NCBI GenBank assembly: GCA_052326585.1
Contig: JBKQLU010000003.1
Location: forward strand, 62,001 to 126,000
Length of the DNA stretch: 64,000 bases
DNA from: JAPLJC01 sp052326585
GTDB taxonomy: Bacteria > Desulfobacterota > Desulfobaccia > Desulfobaccales > 0-14-0-80-60-11
Reading direction: 5' to 3'
Shown: positions 49,887 through 58,484 of the stretch, in pieces
Numbering within the stretch: position 1 is the stretch's first letter
Layout of the letters: each line of letters begins with the position of its first letter
Made by a program: the position numbers and the translations under genes
The notes under the pieces: model-generated
Database searches by the model: none
What the model saw: only the letters and a program-made list of their open reading frames with translations
What the model was told of the DNA's origin: nothing

Positions 49887-50750
49887 ATGGAGATCATCCG
49901 CGCTCCTCGAGAGATCCAGGCCCTGGCGGCGGACTGGCGGGCCCGGGGACTCAGGATCGCCCTAGTGCCCACTATGGGCTATTTCCATAGGGGGCACTTA
50001 AGTCTGATGGAGTACGGCAAGACTATCAGCGACAAGCTGGTGGTAAGCCTCTTCGTCAATCCGGCCCAATTCGGGCCTGAGGAAGATCTGGAGCGCTATC
50101 CCCGGGACCTGGAGCAGGACGCGGCCCTGGCCCGGGAGGTGGGGGTGGACCTCCTATACACCCCCGAGGCCGCGGCCATGTATCCACCGGGCTACCAGAC
50201 TTATGTTGCGGTGGAGCGGCTCAGCCAGGGGTGGTGCGGCGCCTCCCGGCCGGGGCACTTCCGGGGAGTGGCCACCGTGGTGCTGAAACTCTTTAACCAG
50301 GTGCAGCCCCACGCCGCGCTCTTCGGAGAAAAGGACTACCAGCAGCTGGCGGTGATTAAACGGCTGGCGGCGGACCTGGACCTGGCGCTAATGGTGGTGG
50401 GCCGGCCCATCGTCCGGGACCCGGACGGCCTGGCCCTCAGCTCCAGAAATGTTTATTTAAGCCCGGAGGAGCGCCGCGCCGCCTTGTGCCTGAACCAGGC
50501 ACTCACTGCAGCTTGCCGGCTGGCGGCAAACGGGGTTACCTCCCGGGAAGAGATTTTGGCAACGGTTAGAAAAATCATCACCCAGGCGCCTTTCACCCGT
50601 ATTGACTACCTGGGCCTGGTGCACCCCGAGACCCTGGAAGAAATGGATCCCGTCCGGGGGGAGTCCCGCCTGCTGCTGGCGGTGTGGGTGGGCCAGACCA
50701 GGCTCATTGACAATATTTCGCTCAGGGAGAGCCCAGAATGTTGCGTGTAA
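49887..50750 (+). CDS. panC: Pantoate--beta-alanine ligase
   Basis: Last step of pantothenate synthesis, ATP-dependent. 287 residues. It begins MEIIRAPREIQALAADWRA, and the nucleotide motif is VPTMGYFHRGHLSLM (about residues 28-42). FRGVATVVLKLFNQVQP, GEKDYQQLAVIKRL and DGLALSSRNVYLSPEER (KMSKS equivalent) follow. The usual start is confirmed by homology, yet no Shine-Dalgarno site is free: the only G-rich stretch is the terminator stem. panD overlaps its end by 13 bases, so the pair is coupled. Confidence 0.96.
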   Translation: MEIIRAPREIQALAADWRARGLRIALVPTMGYFHRGHLSLMEYGKTISDKLVVSLFVNPAQFGPEEDLERYPRDLEQDAALAREVGVDLLYTPEAAAMYPPGYQTYVAVERLSQGWCGASRPGHFRGVATVVLKLFNQVQPHAALFGEKDYQQLAVIKRLAADLDLALMVVGRPIVRDPDGLALSSRNVYLSPEERRAALCLNQALTAACRLAANGVTSREEILATVRKIITQAPFTRIDYLGLVHPETLEEMDPVRGESRLLLAVWVGQTRLIDNISLRESPECCV

Positions 50751-51133
50751 TGATGAAATCGAAGATCCACCGGGCCACCGTCACCCAAGCCGACCTCAAT
50801 TATGAAGGCTCCCTCACCATCTCGGCGGAGCTGATGCGCGCCGCGGATATCCTGCCCTATGTAATGGTCCACGTCTATAACATCTCCAACGGTGAACGCT
50901 TTGAAACCTACGCCCTGGAGGGTGAAAGCGACAGCGGGGTTATTTGCCTGAATGGGGCCGCGGCCCGCAAGGGAGCCGCCGGAGACTTGATCATCATCAC
51001 CACCTACGCCACCTATGCCGCGGCGGAGCTTGAGCAGCACCAGCCCAAAGTGGTAATGGTGGACCGGGACAACCATCTGAAAAATACTACCCTCGCCGAA
51101 AAACCTCTGGCAATTTTCTCCGTCCATAGTTAA
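50738..51133 (+). CDS. panD: Aspartate 1-decarboxylase
   Basis: Makes beta-alanine for pantothenate. 131 residues; a pyruvoyl enzyme made as a proenzyme. MLRVMMKSKIHRATVTQADLNYEGS gives the standard N-terminus, with self-cleavage expected between Gly24 and Ser25. GAAARKGAAGDLIIITTYA is a second signature. The first ATG (50738) overlaps panC; another at 50750 is possible. PanC and PanD together supply pantothenate from pantoate and aspartate. panB is not in the window. Confidence 0.96.
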   Translation: MLRVMMKSKIHRATVTQADLNYEGSLTISAELMRAADILPYVMVHVYNISNGERFETYALEGESDSGVICLNGAAARKGAAGDLIIITTYATYAAAELEQHQPKVVMVDRDNHLKNTTLAEKPLAIFSVHS

Positions 51134-51148
51134 AATTACATGATTTAG

Positions 51149-51182
51149 CGCCGGGGGTTCCCGGCGTGAACTGCTATTTTTT
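51149..51182 (+). terminator. Hairpin between panD and metK
   Basis: CGCCGGG and CCCGGCG (51149-51155, 51160-51166) around a GGTT loop, with TTTTTT about ten bases further on (51177-51182). A weak terminator or attenuator. No SAM riboswitch consensus was recognised. Confidence 0.45.
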
Positions 51183-51202
51183 CGGTTAAGGAGCCCAGAA
51201 GT

Positions 51203-52411
51203 ATGGCCAGATCCTTTTTATTCACCTCGGAGTCAGTTACCGAGGGGCACCCCGATAAGGTGGCGGACCAGATTTCCGACGCCATCCTGGATGCCATCCT
51301 TGCCCAGGACAAGTATGCCCGGGTGGCTTGCGAAACCTTGGTAACCACCGGTCTGGCAATGATTGCCGGTGAGATCACCACCACTGCCCGCATCGACTAT
51401 CCCGACATCGTCCGGGAAACCATCAAGGGGATAGGTTATTGCGACTCATCCATGGGCTTCGATTGGGAGACCTGCGCCGTGCTCACCTCCATAGACCGGC
51501 AGTCTCCGGATATCGCCCTGGGGGTTGAAGGCCGCGGCCTGACGCCGGAGCAGGGTGCCGGGGACCAGGGCCTGATGTTCGGCTATGCCTCCACTTCCAC
51601 CGAGAATCTCATGCCCATGCCCATCTGGTATGCCCACCGCCTGGCGGAACGCCTGGCCAAGGTGCGCAAGAACGGCACCTTGCCTTTCCTGCGCCCGGAC
51701 GGCAAGACCCAGGTCACGGTGCGCTACGAAGAAGATCAGCCCAAGAGCATCCATACGGTGGTCGTCGCGGCGCAGCACAGCCCTGAGGTCAACCATGAGG
51801 ACCTGGAAGAGGCCATTGTCGAAGAAGTGATCAAAAAGACCATCCCGGCCAACCTGCTGGTGGACACCAAATTTTTGGTCAACACCACCGGGCGTTTCGT
51901 GGCGGGGGGCCCCCTGGCCGACTGCGGCATGACCGGCCGCAAGATCATCGTGGACACTTACGGCGGCCGGGGTTATCATGGCGGCGGGGCCTTTTCCGGC
52001 AAGGACCCCACCAAGGTGGACCGCACCACCTCCTACATGCTGCGCCACGTGGCTAAAAACGTAGTGGCCGCCGGCCTGGCCCACCGTTGCGAGGTGCAGG
52101 TGGCCTATTCCATCGGCCTGCCGGATCCCCTCTCCATCATGGTTTACATTGACGAAGACGCCGCGGTCCCGGAAGCCAAGCTCCTGAAGATTATCAAGGA
52201 AACCTGGAGCTTCAAGCCCGCGGCCATGATCCAATACCTGGACCTGCAACGTCCCATCTTCAAGAAGACCGCGGCTTACGGCCATTTCGGGCGCACCGAC
52301 CCGGATTTCACCTGGGAATACTGCAATAAGGTGGACATCTTGCGGGAGAAGGCCGGTCTCAAAGGCCCATCCCCCAACCTTGTCTGTCAGCCGCTCTCTG
52401 CCGCCAAATGA
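51203..52411 (+). CDS. metK: S-adenosylmethionine synthetase
   Basis: Makes SAM from methionine and ATP. 402 residues. FTSESVTEGHPDKVADQISDAILD at the start, GAGDQGLMFGYA, GGAFSGKDPTKVDRTTSYMLRHVAKNVVAAGLA (methionine and phosphate site), and DLQRPIFKKTAAYGHFGR at the end are the PROSITE-type signatures. AAGGAG lies nine bases upstream of the ATG. ahcY follows eight bases downstream, and speD (SAM decarboxylase) lies 14 kb away; together these form a SAM-use set. Confidence 0.97.
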   Translation: MARSFLFTSESVTEGHPDKVADQISDAILDAILAQDKYARVACETLVTTGLAMIAGEITTTARIDYPDIVRETIKGIGYCDSSMGFDWETCAVLTSIDRQSPDIALGVEGRGLTPEQGAGDQGLMFGYASTSTENLMPMPIWYAHRLAERLAKVRKNGTLPFLRPDGKTQVTVRYEEDQPKSIHTVVVAAQHSPEVNHEDLEEAIVEEVIKKTIPANLLVDTKFLVNTTGRFVAGGPLADCGMTGRKIIVDTYGGRGYHGGGAFSGKDPTKVDRTTSYMLRHVAKNVVAAGLAHRCEVQVAYSIGLPDPLSIMVYIDEDAAVPEAKLLKIIKETWSFKPAAMIQYLDLQRPIFKKTAAYGHFGRTDPDFTWEYCNKVDILREKAGLKGPSPNLVCQPLSAAK

Positions 52412-52418
52412 GGAATAT

Positions 52419-53675
52419 ATGGATTACGACGTCAAAGATATAAATCTGGCCGATAAAGGGCTGCTGCGGGTGGAGTGGGCCCAGCAGGACATGCCGGTAT
52501 TGACCGCCATCCGGGAGCGCTTTGCCCGGGAACGGCCCCTGGCCGGCGTCAGGATCGCCGCCTGCCTCCACGTCACCACCGAAACCGGGGTCCTGGCGGC
52601 CACGCTCAAGGCCGGCGGGGCGACCGTCCATGTCTGCGCCTCCAACCCCCTGAGCACCCAAGATGACGTGGCCGCCTACCTGGCCAAACATGAAGGCATC
52701 CCCACCTTCGCCATCAAGGGGGAAGACGCCGACACCTATTACCGCCACATCCACCAGGCCCTGGAGCTCAAACCCCAGATGACCATGGACGACGGCGCCG
52801 ACCTGGTGTTCACCTTACATACCCAGCGCCAGGAGTTGATCCCCGGAATTTTCGGCGGCACCGAGGAGACCACCACCGGGGTCATCCGCCTCAAGGCCAT
52901 GGCCCGGGATGGAGTGCTGCAATACCCCGTCATCGCGGTGAATGACGCCATGACCAAATATCTCTTCGATAACCGCTATGGCACCGGCCAGTCTACCCTC
53001 GACGGCATCCTCCGGGCCACCAACCGCCTGATGGCCGGCAGCATCTTCGTGGTGGCGGGCTATGGCTGGTGCGGCCGCGGCCTGGCTATGCGGGCCCGGG
53101 GCCTGGGGGCCCGGGTCATCGTCACCGAAGTCAATCCCCTCAAGGCCCTGGAAGCCCTGATGGACGGCTACGAAGTGCAACCCATGAGCCAGGCCGCCAA
53201 GGTGGGCGACGTCTTCTGCACCCTTACCGGAGATATCAACGTCATCCGGGAGGAACACTTTGCGGTCATGAAAGACGGCGCCATCCTCAGTAATTCCGGC
53301 CACTTCAACGTGGAGATCGACATCGCCTCCCTGGAGCGCATCAGCACCGGCCATCGCCCCATCCGGGAGTTCGTGGAAGAATATGCCCTGAAGAATGGCA
53401 AACGCCTCTATCTTTTGGCCGAAGGCCGCCTGGTGAACCTGGCCGCCGCGGAAGGGCATCCCTCCGCGGTGATGGATATGAGCTTTGCCAACCAGGCCCT
53501 GGTCGCGGAATTCATTTCCAAGAACCATCAGAAATTCCAAAAGCAGGTCTATCCGGTGCCGGAAGAGATCGACCGGGAGATCGCCCGCGTAAAATTGGCG
53601 GCCATGGAAACGGAGATCGACACCCTGACCCCGGAGCAGGAAAAATATCTGTCCTCTTACGATCTCGGCACTTAA
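52419..53675 (+). CDS. ahcY: Adenosylhomocysteinase
   Basis: Hydrolyses S-adenosylhomocysteine to adenosine and homocysteine, recycling the methyl-donor product. 418 residues from the ATG with GAGGAATAT upstream, giving MDYDVKDINLADKG. Seen: AACLHVTTETGVLAATLKAGGA, AVNDAMTKYLFDNRYGTGQS (substrate Lys/Asp/Asn), VVAGYGWCGRGLAMRARGLG (NAD site) and SNSGHFNVEID. The C-terminal SSYDLGT differs slightly from the usual DHYRY end. The pair metK-ahcY is a SAM-cycle unit. Confidence 0.96.
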   Translation: MDYDVKDINLADKGLLRVEWAQQDMPVLTAIRERFARERPLAGVRIAACLHVTTETGVLAATLKAGGATVHVCASNPLSTQDDVAAYLAKHEGIPTFAIKGEDADTYYRHIHQALELKPQMTMDDGADLVFTLHTQRQELIPGIFGGTEETTTGVIRLKAMARDGVLQYPVIAVNDAMTKYLFDNRYGTGQSTLDGILRATNRLMAGSIFVVAGYGWCGRGLAMRARGLGARVIVTEVNPLKALEALMDGYEVQPMSQAAKVGDVFCTLTGDINVIREEHFAVMKDGAILSNSGHFNVEIDIASLERISTGHRPIREFVEEYALKNGKRLYLLAEGRLVNLAAAEGHPSAVMDMSFANQALVAEFISKNHQKFQKQVYPVPEEIDREIARVKLAAMETEIDTLTPEQEKYLSSYDLGT

Positions 53676-53728
53676 GGACGGTTTCCCGGTTAAAGGGAAT
53701 ATCATAAATCAGAGCCATACGGCGGATT

Positions 53729-53789
53729 AAGGCCAAAGTTAAAGTAAAAAGGCAACCGGTTTGGCCTATTGACCTTTTCCTTTGGCCTT
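53729..53789. repeat. Inverted repeat before the phosphohexomutase gene
   Basis: AAGGCCAAAG (53729-53738) and CTTTGGCCTT (53780-53789), perfect arms, enclosing AAAGTAAAAAGGC. It resembles, but is not identical to, the AAAAGGCAAAAG repeats at 26779 and 31046. Confidence 0.5.
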
Positions 53790-53842
53790 CTCTCGATGCC
53801 TCCCAAGCCCCGTTTCTCCCCTGAAGGCAAGAGGTCTTTCCC

Positions 53843-55264
53843 ATGTCGGCGATCAAATTCGGCACTTCCGGGTGGCGGGGGATTATTGCCGAAGATTTCA
53901 CCTTTGCCAACGCCCGCCTGGTTTGTCAGGCCATCGCCACTTACCTCCGGCAGGAAGGGCTGACCTCCCGGGGCGTGGTCATCGGCTATGACACCCGGTT
54001 TCGCTCCGAGGCCTTTGCGGCGGCCGCCGCCGAGGTCATGGCCGGCAACGGCATCCCTTCTTATTTCAGCATCCGGGACTGCCCTACCCCGGCGGTGGGC
54101 TTCGCCATCCTCCAGGGCGGCCATGCCGGGGGAATCAACATCACCGCCAGCCACAATCCCCCGGAATACAGCGGCCTTAAATTCTCGCCCAAAAGCGGCG
54201 GCCCGGCTCCGGAAGCGGTGACCCAGCCCATCGAGGCCCTGGCCAACCGTCTCAACCCCGAGGCCGTCAAACTCCTTTCCGTGGGCGAGGCCCGTTCCCA
54301 GGGGTTGATCATCGACCTCGACCCCCGGGAGGCTTATTTTCAACACCTGCGGACGCTGGTGGACCTCGAGGTCTTGCGGCGGGCCGGCCTCAAGGTGGTG
54401 GTGGACGTCCTCTACGGCGCCGGCCGGGATTATCTGGATGCCTTCCTGCGCCAGGCGGGGGTGGAGGTGGAATTGCTGCATGGCTGGCGGGACCCCTATT
54501 TCGGCGGGCATCGGCCGGAGCCCGCGGCGGAGTTCCTCCAGGAGCTGGCTGGCCGCATTCCGACCGTCGGGGCCCATTTGGGACTGGCGGTGGACGCCGA
54601 CGCCGACCGCTTTGGGGTACTCGACGCCGCCGGGGAATACCACGATGCCAACGAAATCCTGGGCCTGCTACTCGACTATCTGATCCGCACCCGGGGCTGG
54701 GAAGGCGGCGTGGCCCGCAGCGTGGCCACCAGCCACCTGGTGGACCGGGTGGCCCACCTCTATGGCCGGCCGGTCTTCGAGACCAAGGTGGGCTTCAAAT
54801 ACCTGGGGCCATATATCGTTCAGGACCAGGTCATTATGGTGGGGGATGAGAGCGAAGGCTTCTCCATGAAGCACCATCTACCGGAAAAAGACGGCATTCT
54901 GGCCTGCCTGATGGTGGCGGAGATGGTGGCTCGCACCGGCAAGGGCCTTCCCGAGCTGCGGGCCGATCTCTTTTCCCGGGTGGGCGGCCCGGTTTATAAT
55001 CGCCGCCTCAATTTTCCCATGAGCCCGGAGGCCAAAGAACGCCTGCTGGTGAGCCTGGAGCACCCACCAGCCCGGTTTGCCGGCCTCACCGTAAAGCAGC
55101 ACGTCAGCCTGGACGGCCATAAGTATCTCCTGGAAGACGGCAGTTGGGTCTGTTTCCGCCCTTCGGGCACCGAACCCGTCGTACGCTTTTACTTCGAAGC
55201 CTCCTCGCCGGAGGGCCTGGCCAGGCTGCGGCAGGCCGGGGAGGCCATACTGCTGGGTAGCTGA
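53843..55264 (+). CDS. Phosphoglucomutase/phosphomannomutase family protein
   Basis: 473 residues, all four alpha-D-phosphohexomutase domains. KFGTSGWRGIIAEDF at the start, phospho-serine in ITASHNPPEYSGLKF (Ser103), metal loop VDADADRFGVLD (about 250), sugar loop VGDESEGFSMKHHLPEKDG, and phosphate loop FRPSGTEPVVRFYFEA. The sugar loop reads GDESEGF rather than GEESGGI or GEMSGH, so glucose-1-P or a related sugar is likelier than GlmM-type glucosamine-P, but the substrate is not certain. It could supply glucose-1-phosphate for the dTDP-rhamnose pathway. Confidence 0.93.
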   Translation: MSAIKFGTSGWRGIIAEDFTFANARLVCQAIATYLRQEGLTSRGVVIGYDTRFRSEAFAAAAAEVMAGNGIPSYFSIRDCPTPAVGFAILQGGHAGGINITASHNPPEYSGLKFSPKSGGPAPEAVTQPIEALANRLNPEAVKLLSVGEARSQGLIIDLDPREAYFQHLRTLVDLEVLRRAGLKVVVDVLYGAGRDYLDAFLRQAGVEVELLHGWRDPYFGGHRPEPAAEFLQELAGRIPTVGAHLGLAVDADADRFGVLDAAGEYHDANEILGLLLDYLIRTRGWEGGVARSVATSHLVDRVAHLYGRPVFETKVGFKYLGPYIVQDQVIMVGDESEGFSMKHHLPEKDGILACLMVAEMVARTGKGLPELRADLFSRVGGPVYNRRLNFPMSPEAKERLLVSLEHPPARFAGLTVKQHVSLDGHKYLLEDGSWVCFRPSGTEPVVRFYFEASSPEGLARLRQAGEAILLGS

Positions 55265-55420
55265 AGGCCGCTTGGCTCTGAAACCGGCTCATCATCATGG
55301 AAGCCGCCCACCGCCAGACGGCGCCTGGCGCCAAGGGTGCCTTGCCAACGCTTAAACTAGGGAATGCGAAAATAACCAATAAGTTACTACCAATAGTTAA
55401 GACTGGAACTTAGATCTCTC

Positions 55421-56047
55421 ATGCCTGATTTCAGCCTCCCCTATCTCCTGGAAATGGCCCTCCTGGTTGTGGTGCTGCTCTTTTCGGTGATTATCCACGA
55501 GGTGGCCCATGGTTACGTGGCTCTGCTCAACGGCGACCCCACCGCCCGGATGCTGGGCCGCATTACCCTGAACCCCGTACCCCACATCGACCCGGTGGGC
55601 ACCATCCTGGTGCCGGCCATCCTCCTCCTGAGCCATGCCGGTTTTCTGCTGGGCTGGGCCAAACCGGTGCCGGTCAATTCCCGCAATTATCGGAATTACC
55701 GCTGGGGGGAGATCACCGTGAGCGCCGCCGGCCCTTTGAGCAACCTGGCCCTGGCGGTGGTCTTCGCCGCCCTGCTGCATCTCGGCCCGGGCAGCGTCGG
55801 TCTGCTAAAACTGGCTTACTACGGCGTCAGCATCAACATCCTCCTGGCCTTGTTCAACCTGTTCCCCATTCCACCCCTGGACGGCTCCCACATCCTTTAC
55901 ATCCTGCTGCCCACCGAGCTGGCCCGCCTGTACCGCTACCTGGAGCCGCTGGGCTTCGTCCTCATCCTGCTCCTCTTCTACACCGGGGTGCTCTGGGCCA
56001 TTCTCCTGCCCCTATACCACGTCATCGCCGGCTTTCTCTTGGGATAG
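55421..56047 (+). CDS. Site-2 protease family protein (peptidase M50)
   Basis: 208 residues, about six transmembrane segments, the compact M50 form. HEVAHG at 26-31 supplies two zinc His and the Glu, and NLFPIPPLDGSHIL holds the third ligand Asp154. AAGPLSNLALAVVFAAL is the conserved inner helix. All catalytic residues are present, in contrast with the M50-like protein at 23343. Members cleave membrane-bound regulators. No sigma or anti-sigma gene is adjacent, so the target is unknown. Confidence 0.94.
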   Translation: MPDFSLPYLLEMALLVVVLLFSVIIHEVAHGYVALLNGDPTARMLGRITLNPVPHIDPVGTILVPAILLLSHAGFLLGWAKPVPVNSRNYRNYRWGEITVSAAGPLSNLALAVVFAALLHLGPGSVGLLKLAYYGVSINILLALFNLFPIPPLDGSHILYILLPTELARLYRYLEPLGFVLILLLFYTGVLWAILLPLYHVIAGFLLG

Positions 56048-56128
56048 ACCGTCCTGTTCTAAAAACCCCCCTTTTTATACCGCGGGCCGGGGTTCGGGGA
56101 GTGATTCCCTTAACCGGCCGGATATGCT

Positions 56129-57931
56129 ATGATTCTGATAATGTGGCATATTCGCAGGAAAAGCCAGGTGGGCGGCAAGCTCTTGGGGGTCACCCTGTTT
56201 TCTCTGTTGGTGGCCCTGGTGGGTCTGCTGCTGGTGATGCAATACCTGGCCACCCGCCAGGTCCTGCAGGGGCACCGGCAGCGGGTGGAGCTGGTGGGCC
56301 GCCTGGTGTTGGCGGAATACCAGGGGACGATCCAACGGGTGGAACAGGCGGCTAACCTGCTGGCGGACAACCCTACCTACGGCGAGCTGTTGGCCGCGGG
56401 CAACCTCGAGGCCTTGCGCGGCCTGGTGACGCCGATGATGAAGGCTACCGGCCTCAGTATCCTCACCATCACCGATTACCAGGGGGTGATCCAGGCCCGG
56501 GCCCATGATCCCAGCGCCCTGGGGGTCAACATCTCCAGTAACCCCATAGTACGGGCCGGCCTCCAGGGCAAGGAGGCCTCCCGCATGACTACCTGGAAGG
56601 ACAGCATCTCTTTGATGGCCTCGGCCCCCATCCGTTATCAGGAGAAGATCGTCGGGGTGGTGCTCACTGGGGTCCTCATCGACCGGGGCTTCGTGGAGTC
56701 CCTGTCCCGTCCCGGCGCCGAGGTGGCCATCTTTTATGGCAACCGCCTGGTGGTCAATTCCTTTAAAGACCTGCCGGAGGACGCCCTGAACCAGATCCGG
56801 CGCGGCAAAGACCTGGCCGCCAGCGCCAGCGGCGCCGTCAACCGCATCCAGACCCTGTCCTTGGGGAAGGAATCCTATACCATAAACTTCCTGCCCCTGG
56901 AGGGAGAAGAGAAGCCCTGGGAAAACCTCATCGTGGTGGGGGTTAACAGCCGGGAACTGGGGCCCACCCTCAGCACCCTGAAGCTGGTGATCTTCGGGGT
57001 GGGCCTCGGCGCCGCCTTGCTGGGCGGTCTCTTGAGCTTCTGGTTGTCCAGGGGGATGCGGCGCCAGATCTCTCATCTAACCGAGGGCACCCGGCGGGCG
57101 GCCCGGGAGGAGCTGGCCGGGGATATTCCGGTTACCAGCCGGGACGAGCTGGGGGAGCTGGCCGAGTCCTTCAACACCATGACCCGGGCCCTGAGAGAAA
57201 AGACCCGCCTGCTCCAGGAGGAGCGGGACCAGGTCGCCGCCAACGCCGATTTTCTGGCGATGATCGTGCATGATATCAAGGCCCCGCTGACCGGAGTGCG
57301 CCTCACTATCGAGGTCCTGGAGGACGAAACCTTGCCTCCGGAGATCCGCGCCAAATTGCAGGGGATTATCGGGCGCAGCGAGGGCCTGCTCTTGCACCTG
57401 CAAAACGTCCTGGACCTGAGCCGCTTCGAAGCCGGCAGGTTGGCCCTAAAACCGGAAGCGGTGCCCCCGGGGTTCATCATCCAGCGCTTGCTGCATCGCT
57501 TCGCCCTCCAGGCCCAGCATCGGGGGGTGGCCTTGCAGGCGCCCCCCGTGCCGGAGTTGCCTCCCCTCCTGGTGGATGAACCTTCCCTGGACCGGGTGTT
57601 GTCCAATCTCCTGGTAAACGCCCTGGCCGCTACCCCGAGCGGCGGCCACATCCAACTGGAGGCCCATCTCCTAAATGGCCCCCAGCCCCGGGAAGTGGAG
57701 CTTATCGTGGCCGACAACGGCTCGGGCCTGGGCCCCGAGGAACAGGAGCATCTTTTTGAGAAGTTCCGCCTATCCCGGCAGAAATCGGAGGGCTCCGGCC
57801 TGGGACTCTATATTTGCAAGACCCTGGTAGAGGCCAACCACGGGCGTATCTGGGTGGAGAGCCAGGCAGGCCGGGGCGCCGCCTTTCACCTGGCCTTCCC
57901 CGCGGCAGACGGGGAATCCCCGGAGGGATAA
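56129..57931 (+). CDS. Sensor histidine kinase with extracytoplasmic sensor and HAMP domain
   Basis: 600 residues. TM1 (LLGVTLFSLLVALVGLLLVM, about 19-38), a periplasmic CACHE-type sensor (about 45-275; LSILTITDYQGVIQARAHDPS, LQGKEASRMTTWKDS), TM2 (LVIFGVGLGAALLGGLLSFWL), a HAMP segment, a HisKA domain with VHDIKAPLTGVRL, and an HATPase_c domain (NLLVNALAATP, ADNGSGLGPEEQEHLFEKF, GSGLGLYICKTL). A good orthodox sensor; the ligand is probably a small molecule. A receiver gene follows 116 bases downstream and may be its partner. Confidence 0.93.
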   Translation: MILIMWHIRRKSQVGGKLLGVTLFSLLVALVGLLLVMQYLATRQVLQGHRQRVELVGRLVLAEYQGTIQRVEQAANLLADNPTYGELLAAGNLEALRGLVTPMMKATGLSILTITDYQGVIQARAHDPSALGVNISSNPIVRAGLQGKEASRMTTWKDSISLMASAPIRYQEKIVGVVLTGVLIDRGFVESLSRPGAEVAIFYGNRLVVNSFKDLPEDALNQIRRGKDLAASASGAVNRIQTLSLGKESYTINFLPLEGEEKPWENLIVVGVNSRELGPTLSTLKLVIFGVGLGAALLGGLLSFWLSRGMRRQISHLTEGTRRAAREELAGDIPVTSRDELGELAESFNTMTRALREKTRLLQEERDQVAANADFLAMIVHDIKAPLTGVRLTIEVLEDETLPPEIRAKLQGIIGRSEGLLLHLQNVLDLSRFEAGRLALKPEAVPPGFIIQRLLHRFALQAQHRGVALQAPPVPELPPLLVDEPSLDRVLSNLLVNALAATPSGGHIQLEAHLLNGPQPREVELIVADNGSGLGPEEQEHLFEKFRLSRQKSEGSGLGLYICKTLVEANHGRIWVESQAGRGAAFHLAFPAADGESPEG

Positions 57932-58047
57932 AGAACGGCCTGGCCGCGGAGGGTATCTTAATGGAAAATCAGATTAGTGACGAAACGATGCCTATAAGGT
58001 CCATTTGATCCTTGCCCATGTGGGAAGGGCCGGAGAGCGTGACTGCG

Positions 58048-58422
58048 ATGAGCCCCTCGATTTTAGTGATTGACGACGACCCCTGGACCCGGGAAGCCTT
58101 GGTGGCCATCCTGCACCGGGCCGGCTATCAGGTCACCGCATCTCCCGGGTTTCACCAGGAGCTGGCCGAGGGCAGCGGCATCCCCGGCTACCAGGTGGCC
58201 ATAGTCGATTTCTACCTCCCCACCCTCAACGGCCTGGAGGTGGCCCGCCGTCTCAAGGAGCTGCAGCCGGAATGCCGCATCCTCATGATCTCCTCGGAGC
58301 CCCCTGCGGTTGCCGACCTCGCCAGCCGGGATCCGTTGGTGGATCGCTTTCTGGCCAAACCTTTCTCCAAGGACGCCATTCTCGAGGTCATCGCTCAACT
58401 TTGCCCCACCGCCGCCGCCTGA
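58048..58422 (+). CDS. Single-domain response regulator (CheY-like)
   Basis: 124 residues from the ATG at 58048 (a GTG at 58039 is possible). A full receiver: LVIDDDPWTREALVAIL (acidic pair near residue 10), phospho-acceptor Asp in VAIVDFYLPTLNGLEVA (about 55), and Lys in FLAKPFS (about 107). No output domain, so it acts by protein contact or phosphorelay. It follows the sensor kinase gene in the same direction; the tilS frame starts inside or just after it. Confidence 0.88.
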   Translation: MSPSILVIDDDPWTREALVAILHRAGYQVTASPGFHQELAEGSGIPGYQVAIVDFYLPTLNGLEVARRLKELQPECRILMISSEPPAVADLASRDPLVDRFLAKPFSKDAILEVIAQLCPTAAA

Positions 58423-58484
58423 TACAGCCTCTCTTTCAGGCCGATCTCCCGGGGCCGCAATTAGCGGATCGGCTCCTCGGCTTT

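Noticed and set aside
51134..51202. SAM riboswitch upstream of metK
   Set aside because: Only about 70 bases with one hairpin and a weak T-run; too short and without a known SAM riboswitch consensus.
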